Positions 28,001 through 40,000 of a DNA stretch of 64,000 bases are shown one piece after another (the first letter of the stretch is position 1; the number at the start of each line of letters is the position of its first letter). The DNA is taken from contig CM119267.1 in the NCBI GenBank assembly GCA_051294375.1, forward strand, positions 1,061,601 through 1,125,600, given 5' to 3'. The position numbers were made by a program, and so were the translations under genes. This DNA comes from Paraspadella gotoi. Lineage: Eukaryota; Chaetognatha. Under the pieces are notes generated by a model that saw only the letters and a program-made list of their open reading frames with translations, searched no databases and was not told where the DNA came from.

Positions 28001-31000
28001 ACAGCATCTCGTTACCGAAGCTTCGCTGCAGCTAAAAGCAGAGACGATGGACGAAGAAAACACGAGGCTGCAGCGCGAGCAGCAGCAGCAGCATGCTAGG
28101 GCGGGCGGAGATGCGGATTGGTCGACGAGCCTGCCGCAGCCGGCCGAGAACCAATCACACGCCAAGGCTCCGACGCATCTTACGCTAGAAGTCGCGCCCC
28201 TCGTCGGCGTCGCGGACAGCGATGAAGTCAACTCCGGCGCCAAAGTGAAGTCGCGATTAGACAAAAGCGGCGCTGGGCGCGATTCATCCGGCACCGAGCG
28301 AGATTTATCCGACGCCGGTCGAGATTCGACCCTCAAAACCAAAGACTCGGCGCCGCGATCATCCAAGGAACTTCTGCGATCGGCGCGGCTTCGTTCCCTT
28401 CGACGTCGAAGCGGCGACTCTGCCGTTGGCGCCGCCGACGCCGCTCCATCCACGGCGTCCCTCCTTCCCCCGGAGGCCGTGTCGCAGATGATAGAGATGG
28501 GGTTCTCCCGACGGAGCGCCGAGATCGCCTTCAAGGCTCTGCGTTCGACGACGGCGTCGACAGATTGCGAGGCGCTCGTCGGTTGGCTCCTCGAGCATCA
28601 AGATGTGGCGCTAGCCGATTGGGCGTCGGAGGAAGAAGAGGAAGAATCCGACTCGGCGTCGTCGATGGGCGCCGCAGGAGCAGCAGCCCCCGCTGCAGCG
28701 GGCGCCGCCGCCTTCGAAGAGTCGGATTCAATCACGGGAGATTCATTCGACGATCTTGAAGACGCGTTCCAGGAATCCCTTTCCGCAGAAGTCGCGCCTT
28801 TTAAGAAGAGGACAGAGTTCGCCGTCGACGATGATTATGCGGCTTACGTTAGGGATCATTTGAGGGTGAGATGAGAGAGACAAAGAGAAAGAGAGAAAAG
28901 GGAAAGAGAGAGAGAGAGAGAGAGAAAAGAAAGAAAGAGAAAAGAGGTTGGTGAAAGAGAGATAGAAGAGAGAAAGAAAGATAGAAAGCGCGCGTTATGA
29001 ACTTAACAAGTTTTGATTCTCATCATTTTCTCCCCCCCCCACATTCTCCTCCCCCCCCTTCAAAAGGAGGGAATGATGGTGAGGTGTTGTCGAACCTTTG
29101 AGGAAGTGGAGGAGGGCGACGTCGGTCGCGTCATTAAGATTGATCACGATGGACTCAACGAGCTCAACGTTCAAGCTGATTGGGAGCGCAAGTCCGGCCC
29201 TTACTGGCTCCGCTACGGTCACGTCGAGATTCTCGGCTTCGATCATCCGGCGTCCCGAACCGGCGTCGTCGGCGCCGCCGCCGCGCCGGGATCCAAGGTG
29301 CCGACGGGCGGCGCCTCCGCCACGACGACGTCCTCTTCGATCCGCGTGGGCGACCGAGTTCGAGTCAAAGATGCCGTCAAGATACCCAAGTACAAATGGG
29401 GATCGGTGAGCCACGCCTCCGTAGGGGTCGTCAAAGCCATAAGCCCCAACGGTCAAGATCTCACCGTCGATTTTCCGCAGGTCTCTTGGGGGGATGAATT
29501 AATGATTGAATGATTGAATGAATGAATGAATGAATGAATGAATGAATGAATGAAATTGTTAAATAATTAATGAGGGATTGACGGAATGGATAAGTAAAAA
29601 AAGTATTAAAGAAAAGGAGGATGTTATGATTGATTGAGCTGGAATTATCGTTTAGGGTCTTGTCGTTGTGTAAGAGATGATTATTTTATATGATCAATCT
29701 CATTTACATATTGTAGTATTAAATCTAAATGCGTCTATTTTCATTTTGGATTTCAATATTAATTCTGTTTTTTGGTTTTTCAGTATCTAAATATAGTTGT
29801 TGTCACTTTACAAATAATATTTATCTTTTTCCTTTAATCTTCCTCGTCCCCCTTCTATAAAAATAGCAATCCCACTGGACTGGACTCTTGGACGAGATGG
29901 AACTTCTGCCCGCGTCTCATCCAAGAGTCAAGTGTGACGGATGCTCGATGTATCCAGTTTCTGGTCCGCGATTCAAATGCAAAATCTGCGACGACTTCGA
30001 CTATTGCGAGCCCTGCTTCCAGGCTAAACCCTCGCACCGCCATCCCTTCGTCCGGATTGCCGAGCCCGACGCCGCCCCCGTCTACGTGGGCCGGCCCGGC
30101 AAGCGGAGGGCCGCGCCGGCCGGGCAGGGAAGGAGGAGGGACAGTCTTGGGTCCGAGACGCGAGAAGGAGAAGGCCGTTTGTTGGAGGTGAGAGAGAGAG
30201 AGAGAGTGTGTGTGTGAAAGAAATTTGACAGAAAATATAATAAGGTTAATTCCAGCCTATTTTATTCTTTTAACACACCCAACATTTTATCTTCGCCTTT
30301 GAGTTGACATAGGATCATCATTGTCCACCCTCTGTTATCTTAGTTATCATATCTCTGTCAATATCTCCGTCTCTTGGGCCATCATTGTCCACCCCCTTTC
30401 TTTCTCTCTCTTTTATCTTCTTTCTCTCTCTCTATTTCATTTTCTTATTCATCTTCCTCCATTTCTCTCTGTCATTATCTCCCTCCCTCTCTCTCTGTCA
30501 TCTCCCTCCCTCTCTCTCTGTCATCTCCCTCTCTCTATCATTTCCCTCCCTCCCTCTCTGTCATTTCCCTCCCTCCCTCTCTGTCATCTCCCTCCCTCCC
30601 TCTCTGTCATCATCTTCCTCCCTCCCTCTCTCTCTCTCTCTGCTTCCCTTTCCACTTTAACCTTTCCTCCCTCTACTCCATCTCGTTTCCAGAAATGGCA
30701 CAACTGCGTCAAGACGATCAGCGTCTCCTCGCGCGAGGCGACCGTCTCGCGTCTCTACGACGGCTGCGGTGGATATTGGCAGAGTTCCGGGAGTCAGGGA
30801 AAGCACTGGATCCGACTGGAGATGCAGCCCGACATCCTCGTCTGCCTCTTGAAGATGAGGGTCGATCCCGTCGACTCGTCTTACATGCCGTCGGTGGTGC
30901 AGGTTAGGAGAGAGAGAGAGGGAGAGAGTGAGTTTTAAAAAAATTAACTTGTTTTCTTCATCAGATTAGCGGAGGTCAGACTTTGGAGTCTTTTCAAACT

Positions 31001-34000
31001 TTGGCAAATGTCCAGATCTCTCCCTTCGATTCTGATATCATTTTACTCCATGGTAAAAAAAAAATATGCCTTTTGTTTTTCCCTCTTGAGTTTTAACTAC
31101 GAATCCCCATTTTTCTTGTCGCAGACCAACTGACTTATTACAAATACGTTGAAATCTCCATCAAGGAATGTCGCGCCAACGGAATCGACTGTAAGATTCA
31201 TGGACTCTCGATTCTAGGACGAAACAGGTCGGTCGGCCCTTCATTCTCAATTTCTATTTAATAGAATCTTCTAATGAACTGTGTAATTTTAAAGTTCCCT
31301 TTTTTCTTTTCATCTCAATTTTTTTTCAATTATTTTTTTTTCTTTTCTTTTCTTTTCAATTTTCTTCCTTTTTTTTCTTTTCCTTTCCTTTTCTTTCTCT
31401 TCCTCTTTATTTTCTATTTATTTCTTTATTTTCCTTTCCTTTTTTTTCCCTTTCTTTTCCTTTATATTCCTTTCTTTTCCTTTTTTTCTTTCTTTTCCTT
31501 TTTTTCTTTCTTTTCCTTTTATTTCCCATTCTTTTCTCTTTTTATTTTCTTGACTTAAATCTCCCTCCTTCCTCCTAGACGCGACGTTATCGACTTTGCT
31601 GCGTCCTTCGGTTACCTGGCAACGGAGGCGGAAGCGGACGCCGATCTTCCCGAAGCGTCCGTCCGCGGCGCGGCCAGCACGCCCCCGTCTTACCCCGGGA
31701 AACCAGCGACAGTCGTTTTCACTTGGGGCCTCAACGACAAAGACCAACTGGGCGGCGCCAAAGGATCAAAGATCAAGACGCCAACTTTGTCCGATCCTTT
31801 GTCCAAACTGAATGTGGCGCAAGTTGCAGGTGGGGAGTGGGGGGGAAATGAATGGGGAAAATTATTAATAGATTATTGTTACTTGTCAACGAAATTAACT
31901 AAACCTTTTCCATTTTGTTTCAATTTTGCTTCCTCTTTACTTTTCCTTTTGTTTCCATTTCTCTTTTGTTTCCCTTTTGTTACTCTTTTTGTTCTCCCCC
32001 AGGCGGCAGCAAGAGCCTCTTCACCGTGACCCAAGAGGGCAAGCTCTACGCTTGCGGCGAAGGCACGGGCGGACGCCTCGGCCTCGGCCATTGCAGCAAC
32101 GTGAGCCTGCCCCGCCTCGTGGCGTCGCTCAATCAGTTCGTCGTCAAGAAAGTCGCCGTCCACTCGGGAGGTCGACACACGATGGCGCTCACCGTCGACG
32201 GGAAGGTCTTCTCGTGGGGCGAAGGCGACGACGGGAAGTTGGGTGAGTTGGGAGTGAAATTCCTCAATCTCATTTGTATGTTGTAGTGGAACAGATGGTT
32301 TTTTAGTATATTACTTGAGTTTATCAAATCTCATTTAGTAGTGTGATTTTTTTTTTTTTTTTTTTTTCTGAAAAGAAAACAGAGCAAACAAATAATTGCG
32401 GGAATGGTTGCAAAAATATCTTATGTCAACAATAAACGAGAACAAATAAGGGGAAGATAAAAATGAAAAGAAGAAGAGATCGGGAGACAAAGTCAAGCAA
32501 CTCCGTCCACATGAGACGGCAACTCAATCACGGGACTTCGGGAAGCGAGCAGGTCCCCGTTCTCGCGCTGAAGGCAGACAGAAAGTCTCTCAAAAAAGTG
32601 CTTAGACGTTTTGCCGATATCTAAGCCTGCATTCGTTGCTTGGAGTTTGGCGAAATCTTTTAAGTTTGAGAAAGCATCCAGGTCCCATGCCCCGAAGGTA
32701 GTAACAACCAGAGGGATGAAGCCAACGTCGGCCGGCAGTTTGCCTTCGTACTTAGCATGTTTGGCCTGGCGAGCTCGTTCCAGGGCATAGGTGGGGTTGA
32801 GGATGGTATGACCAAAACAGTCCTGGCGAAGGGGAGAGGTGACAGTAACATCAAAGGCTGTGGTGGTCTTGTTCCGACATCTTTTCCAACCACGGATTGT
32901 GAAATCCCCAGGTCTAGAGGCATCATCCGCCAGGTTCCTTTCTTCTTTGGTGGGCGCAAGTAGGGCTGCTGAAGCAGTCGAGACAATGGCATCCCGAAGG
33001 AGGTTATGACGGCGAATTTTGTCTCCAGTAGAGGAGCAAGCTGAAATGGCATGGTCTCCATAGATGTCGGAAGGTCTGTCACAGGATAAGCAGGGACCAG
33101 GAGCTGGAAAGATGGAAGCCCCAAACGGTATTTGACAGCCATGATGAAAGATTTGGGAGGTAGGCGCAAGCCAAGGGCAGGAGAAGGGATGACATTGAGG
33201 AAGTCTCCAGTTCTGGACAGGCAGACGGATTGGAGGACGGCTCGAAAACGCTCATCCAGGACCTTTGACTTGAGGTTTTTCAGCCTAGCTTCGTCCACAC
33301 GTCGGGAAAGGTATTTTTGGGTGATTGAGGCATCAAGCTGAGCAGGTGGAGGAGAGGAGGCTCCGGCGGAAAGGTTGGATAGGAGCTCTAAGGCCTGAGT
33401 GTGGTCTCGCTGACAGGTGAGGGTGAAACCAGTCGATCTACGAGTGACTTGGTCTGCAAGATGGAGGAGACAAAGGCCGGAGCGCTGTGGGCATGGGCGC
33501 TGCGTATTCCCAAGCCGCCCAGGGAGACGGGTAAGGAAGAAAGGTCCCATTGAGGATCTGAGAGTGAGAACGAGCATCCAAGGATGGAAGCGAGAGAGGA
33601 GCATTGGGATTCATCAAAAAGAATGGCTAGGTTGGAGCTAAGGTGAGGAGCTACAGTTCTTAGGGTGTAAGAAAACTTTGGTGTTCCGAAACAGCTGCGA
33701 AGCAGGGCATAAGCAACTTGGGGGTCACCCAAGGATTCAAGGTTGGACAAAAAGCCCGAGAGTTTTAGAATGAGTTTTAGAATGTGATTAGTGTCATTGG
33801 TTTATGTTCTGTTTCAGAATTTGTGCTATTTTGGATTTTACTTTGATTTTCTATATTGTTCGAGTCGAAACAATTCATTGATAACCCAGTGATGTTTTGT
33901 TGCGGTGGCGGCCGGTCTGGTCACCCCCCAATGCTGGGTTGCTTGGCCTGAGGACTGGAGTCTGTCCTCATAACGATGATCTCTTCATTGAAAAGCTTAA

Positions 34001-37000
34001 TGAAGGATTTTGACAGTTTCTCCGCGAGTCTTTCCAGCATGGATTTCGTTGTCATCCTTCGCGCTGGAGATTGGTCTGGCCTTCAACTTGAGGGACATAG
34101 CTTGGGGGCCCCTCTGGGACCTTCTGCATTCCCGGATAAGGGAGAGAGCCGGATTGGGATTTGCAGGGCTTCTATTGGTCAAGGCCAGTCACATAACAGC
34201 TTTCGCCAGGATTTTCTTTTTTTCTTTTTTCGGTGTTATTTTGTTCTTTTTTCTGACTCTGATAAACGCGCGATTTATCGACTACCGCGAACAAAAGGGA
34301 ATTTCGTGGCGAGGCGGACCAATATAGAATCAATATTCCGTAAAGGAATTAAAAATTTAAATGAATTAGGGTTTATTTCAAACTGGCTGACCTTATCGTA
34401 ATCCATAAATGTATTGTTCAAAAGTGAAGGCATTCCTTTAAAGAATCTGTATGTATTCTATTCAGAATTTAAGATAATCACACGAATACCCAATTACCCA
34501 TTTATTATTCCACAGGCCACGGGAATAGGTCAACCTTCGACAAGCCCCGCCTCATTGAGTCACTCAAATCAAAACGAGTGAGAGACGTCGCCTGCGGTTC
34601 CTCCCACTCGGCCGCCCTCACGTCCAGCGGGGAACTCTACACCTGGGGACTGGGCGAGTACGGCCGGCTGGGTCACGGCGACAACACCACTCATCTTAAG
34701 CCCAAGCTGGTCAAGGCTTTGGCTGGTCGGAGGATAGTTCAGGTCGGGCTGAGAAGGGGCATGGGGAAACTGTGAGCCGTCGCTGAATTTTGATCTTCCC
34801 ACCAGGTGGCGTGCGGGAGTCGCGACGCCCAGACGATGGCGCTCACCGACGACGCCATGGTCTTCAGTTGGGGCGATGGGGATTTCGGCAAATTGGGCCG
34901 CGGCGGGAGCGAAGGCTGCGCGTCGCCGCAAAACGTGGAGGCGCTCAATGGACTCAAAGTTTGTCAGATTGAATGCGGCGCACAATTCTCTTTGGCGTTG
35001 ACTCGCGACGCCGGACAAGTCTGGACTTGGGGAAAGGGAGACTACTTCCGGTTGGGTCATGGCGCCGATGCTCACGTCCGTTTGCCGCAGTTGGTTGAGG
35101 GTAAGTTTAGTGAGGACGAAATGTGGCCTTGGAGGCGACAATCGCTAGAAAAACTTTTTTCCGACTTCTTTTCCTTTATTTTTTATATTTTCCCTATTTC
35201 CAACCTTCCACGTTATTGCCTCTTTTTCCATCTTTCATTTCCATTCTTTCAACATGTTATTCCCTGTTTTTCCATCTTTCATTTCCCCTCTTTTCATCCT
35301 TCTCACTAATATTCCTAATCTTCTCCCTCTTCCACAAAACTTAATCAGGGTTGTCCGGGAAGAAAATTGTTCACGTGGCCGTGGGGGCGTTGCATTGTCT
35401 GGCGGTGACGGACAAGGGAGAGGTTTGGGCGTGGGGAGACAACGATCACGGGCAGCAGGGTAACGGGTCCACGGCCGTCAACCGGAAACCCTCGTTGGTT
35501 ACAGGACTAGAAGGATATCGAATCGCGCGAGTGGCTTGCGGGTCGTCTCACTCCATAGCTTGGACGGTGAGTGGGAAGCGTGGAGAGAGAAAGAGAGGGA
35601 GAGAGAGAGAGATTTGCATTGTATTCTCCTGGGAATATATGTAACGGATCCACTAAAGAGAGAGCGGGAGAGGTGGGAGACAGTCGCTGAGATGGACGCC
35701 CCCTTTTCCCTCCCCCCATGATGAGGATGAGCGCAAACCGCGACAAGAGAGAGAGAGGAAGAGAGATGGAAAGACAAAGGAAGGATAAGGTATAATATAC
35801 CTTATCCTTCCTTTGTCTTTCCATCTCTCTTCCTCTAAGGTATATAAGGTATATGAGCCGAGGTGAAGAGATGCACAAAATAAATTTTGAACAGGAGGAT
35901 AAAGGGAATGAAAAAAGATGGAAAAAAACTTCTCATAAATAGTCTTCCTCTTCCCCTCAGATCAACGATTCCCTCGGAGTCGTCAAAAAGTTAGACCCCG
36001 TCTCTTTCTCCGTGTCCCGCGATCCGCTGGGCGCCTCGGCGCTCGGCGTCGTCGACCCGACTCTCTTGGAGGAGATCGCGTCGGCACCCGCGTCGGCGCC
36101 TCCCTCGTCGTCTTCTGCCTTGCCGACGCTGCCGGAAATGTCCGTGGCCGGACCGACTTATCTGCCGGGCGGACCCAACTTCCCCAACGCCATGTCCGCC
36201 TTGACTCCGCCTCCGATGGCGGCCTTCTTCGGTCCCGCGACGACGGGTTTCATTCTCTCCGCGATGGCGCCGTCGATGAGGTCTGGGGAAAGGGGGGGGC
36301 AGAAGGGGGGCGGGACTGAGGCTTGGCGTTATAAGTTAATAGATGTTATTAATCCTATTGTTTATGCTGATGTTTATTTAATTTTCTGTTAGAAAAATCC
36401 GCACTACATTACACTACAAAAAAGGCACTACATTGTTGCTTTTCTTTATCACTTATAGTGTAAAGACTTTCGATTCGTTTCGTTTGAAATTAAGAGTTTA
36501 TATTCGTTTACAAACAACGAGTTTTATTGTATAATAAAACTTGTTTGTAAACAAAAACAATCTTTTTTTCCCTCCTAATTCATTTATTATTTTAAAGATA
36601 TATTTATTTCTTCCTCTGTAATGAATCTCACCCTCCTGTCCTCCTCCACAGACCCCTTCCACACCCCGCCTTCGCCCCTCTTCCCATCCGCCCTTCTCTC
36701 TCCAAAATTCTTCTCTCACTCGATTCCATACACGGACGTCAAGTGGCGCTGAATCACGTCATCTTCGCTCTCTCCGTTAATCTCGCGCGTCTCGCTCTCG
36801 TTCGCGTCTTCTCCTTTCTTCGTCTCGGACCGGCGCCGGCGGCGTCGTGCGAGCGGCGCTCCTCGACATCGAGAGACGACTCCGGCGGTGCCCCGCCTGG
36901 GTCGTCGGAGGAGGAAGCCGGCGCCGCGTTGGCGAAGATGGGCGGCGAGACGACGCCGCTGCTGCAAGGGTGGGGAGCGAAGAGCGCGACATCATTGCGA

Positions 37001-40000
37001 AGTTCGGATTCCCTACCCAGGTAAAAGTCGAATACTTTTTTCTTCATTTTTATTTAATTGTTTTTCTTTTATTTTTTCTTTAATTTAATTAATTTAAATT
37101 GAACTAAGGATGAATCCTATGACCGCGAGCGTGATCGCGGCGACGTTAACGACTCCCGATGACGTCGCCCGTTCCTCCGACTTTCTCGACGCCGGCGCCA
37201 CTATTTCCTTCGTCTCGGCGCCGGACGCGACGCCGGTTCGCACCGGCGTCGACGACGGATCCGCGGAGGCGCTCGTCGCCCAATTGACGCCCAACGACGC
37301 GAGGGTGATCGTGGATCTTTTGAAGTTGGCCGTCGCCGGAAGAGTGGGATCCTCCGCGCAGGGCATCTTGTCCACCGCTTTGGCCGCCATCGGTGGGTGA
37401 GGGGAAGAGGGGGAGGATGAGGAAGAGGGGGAGGGTGAGTCTTCCTTTTATTTCTTCACGATTTTCATTCTCATTTTTTTTTTTTTTTTTTTTTTTTGAA
37501 AAAAGGCGGACGCAAGAAGTCAGTGGCTGACATGTTGATCGAACACTGCATCACCGAACTCGAAGACGTCGCCTCCGACTTTGAGTCTGGCGGAGATCCC
37601 ACGCTTCGAATCGCCCACGGTGCGTCTCTCTACCCGGTCACGCAAGAGAGCATCCATCCCTACACCTCGGCGGCGACTCAGAGCGGGAAAGTCAAGATTC
37701 CAGGTGAGGAAAACATTTTTAAGACTAGGTTATGGCAACAGTTTTCTCATAAAAGATATTATACCATTTTGATTGGAAAGCCGTGTGCTCTGGCAGTTAA
37801 TTGATTGACAGCTTACAGATTGTGGCTAATGGCTATGTTTTTATCTTGTAAGAGGGGTGGAGGACTTATACCACCATAGCCCGAGGAGGCAAGATAGCTT
37901 GTTTGTTGAATGAATTTTATGTTTTACATCAATTTTATTTTTGTTGTACCAATTTCATGAGTACATGTGGGATAAAATTAGAATAAAGGTGGGTGGTGTT
38001 TCTTGAGGTTGTCGACTTTTGAGGAGAGAGTCTTCCGAGGACCATCTACGTCTGTTGATCAATGTTAAGCCACCTTAAAGTAGAGACAGGTCCGTGATTT
38101 GTCACAGTTCTGCAAATTAGGTAGATTGTATGGCTATAATGAGTATTATATTAATGACGTCAACCTTATTCTTTTCGAATCAGGGGCTGAGGCGTTGAAG
38201 ATCGTCTTCGATCCTCGATGCTCGACTGAGCGACGTCAGGACGCGTTGACTATCATGGACGGAAAGGGAAGAACAGTCGCCGTTCGATCCGGCAAAGAAT
38301 TTTCAGATTGGAGTTCCGAGGTGAAAAATTACTTTCATGATTATTTTTATTACGATAATTAAATTAATAATTAATTGTACCACAAACAAACAAGACCACC
38401 GAATATGATATGTATAATACGACAATATGCAAATGAGATTAATAAACTTTATATCTTTTGTAGCGAATCACCTATTACTATATTTTATTTATCTTGCATC
38501 TTGTGTCTTCCCTTATATATGCTCTCCCTCCTCTTTAGCTCCGTGTGTTGGGCGACGAAATCCGTTGGACGTTCTCCTGCGATTCATCGTTCCAAGGATG
38601 GGGTTGGTCCTTCACCGCTTATCCCGTCACCTCCTCTTTCTCTTCTCCCTCTGATCTTCTCAACGATCGAAATGTTCTTTCTCGTCCATCGATCGATCTG
38701 GTCACGTGCCTCCTCGGCGCTATATTTTCCTTCGCCAAAAACGCCCCGACTTTTTCTCTTCGTCTCGCCGCCGCGTTGGCCTCTTGCTCTCAGTTGGGGG
38801 CGTTGTCGCCTTCGGACCGGATGTGGGCGTTGCGACGCTTGCGCAATCTCGTCAACACGACGGACGACGTCATGTCGGCGCTGAGGGATTGCACGGCGCC
38901 CCCGTACTCCACCGTCGCCGCCTCGCACGCCGCTGCCGCAGCCGCCACCGCTCCCCCACTCAACCCCGCCATCCTTTACTCCCCGTCGACGTCGCCGTAT
39001 GCGCCGCCATCCTACGAATCTGTCGTACCGCTCGTTCGTTCGCCGGCGCTGCCCGTCACGCCCGCCTCCGGTCTGACGGCGCTGGTGCAGTCCCTGCCGG
39101 AAATGCTGCTGCGTCAATTCGAGTACGAGGACCCAATTGTCAGGGGAGGGAAACATCTGCTGCACAGTCCCTTCTTCAAGGTCAGACTCGCTGTTTTCTT
39201 CTTAACCTTTTTCTTATTTTATTTTCTTCTTCTTCATCTCTTTTCTTTGCCTCATATAATCTTTGTTTTCTTCATCCTTTTTTCTCCTTTTCTTTTTTAT
39301 CTCTTTTCTCTTTCATCATTCTCTCGTCCGTTATTTTTCCTCCAAAGGTCCTCGTGGCTTTGGCCTGCGACCTTCAGCTCGACACGCTCTCACTCTGCAC
39401 GCCGGCGGAGACGGCGCACAAGTGGGCCTGGTTCAGGCGCTACTGCATGGCGCATCGCGTGGCGACGGCGCTGGAGAAGCGCCACGTCTTTCCGCAGGGA
39501 TTCCTAATTGACGTGAAGAGAAAGATTCAGGAGATTCAAGGTAAGGTCCCTTATCCTTAGACTTAATCTTATCCATAGTTGCGATTGATTTTCCAGTCTG
39601 GTGTTGATTCGTCCCTTTGTCAGTTTATACATTAATCTATCCAGAGGAGGAATTAGCTTGCCGTCCCATTCTCCCCTTGCTCTTCCTCTTTTTTCATCTT
39701 CTCGTTTCTACTCTTCGCCAAATATAGGATTTTTCCTCTTTCATCAAGCCTTCAATAGACCTCAGGCTATCCTATTTCCGATTTGAATGAGCAATTGCTA
39801 TTTATTTATTTATTTATTTATCATTTTATTTATTTAATACTTAGCTTTTATCACTAAATTGTGCCGTTCTATGATTCAGGCGTTGGGTTTCTTCCTCCAC
39901 AAGTCGATGCTTCCAAATCTCTGCGTCAAACGCACGAAAGCAACGAGGTCTTCAAGAAGGAACACGACGAGCAACTTCTGCTTTGGCTCAACCGTCGCCC

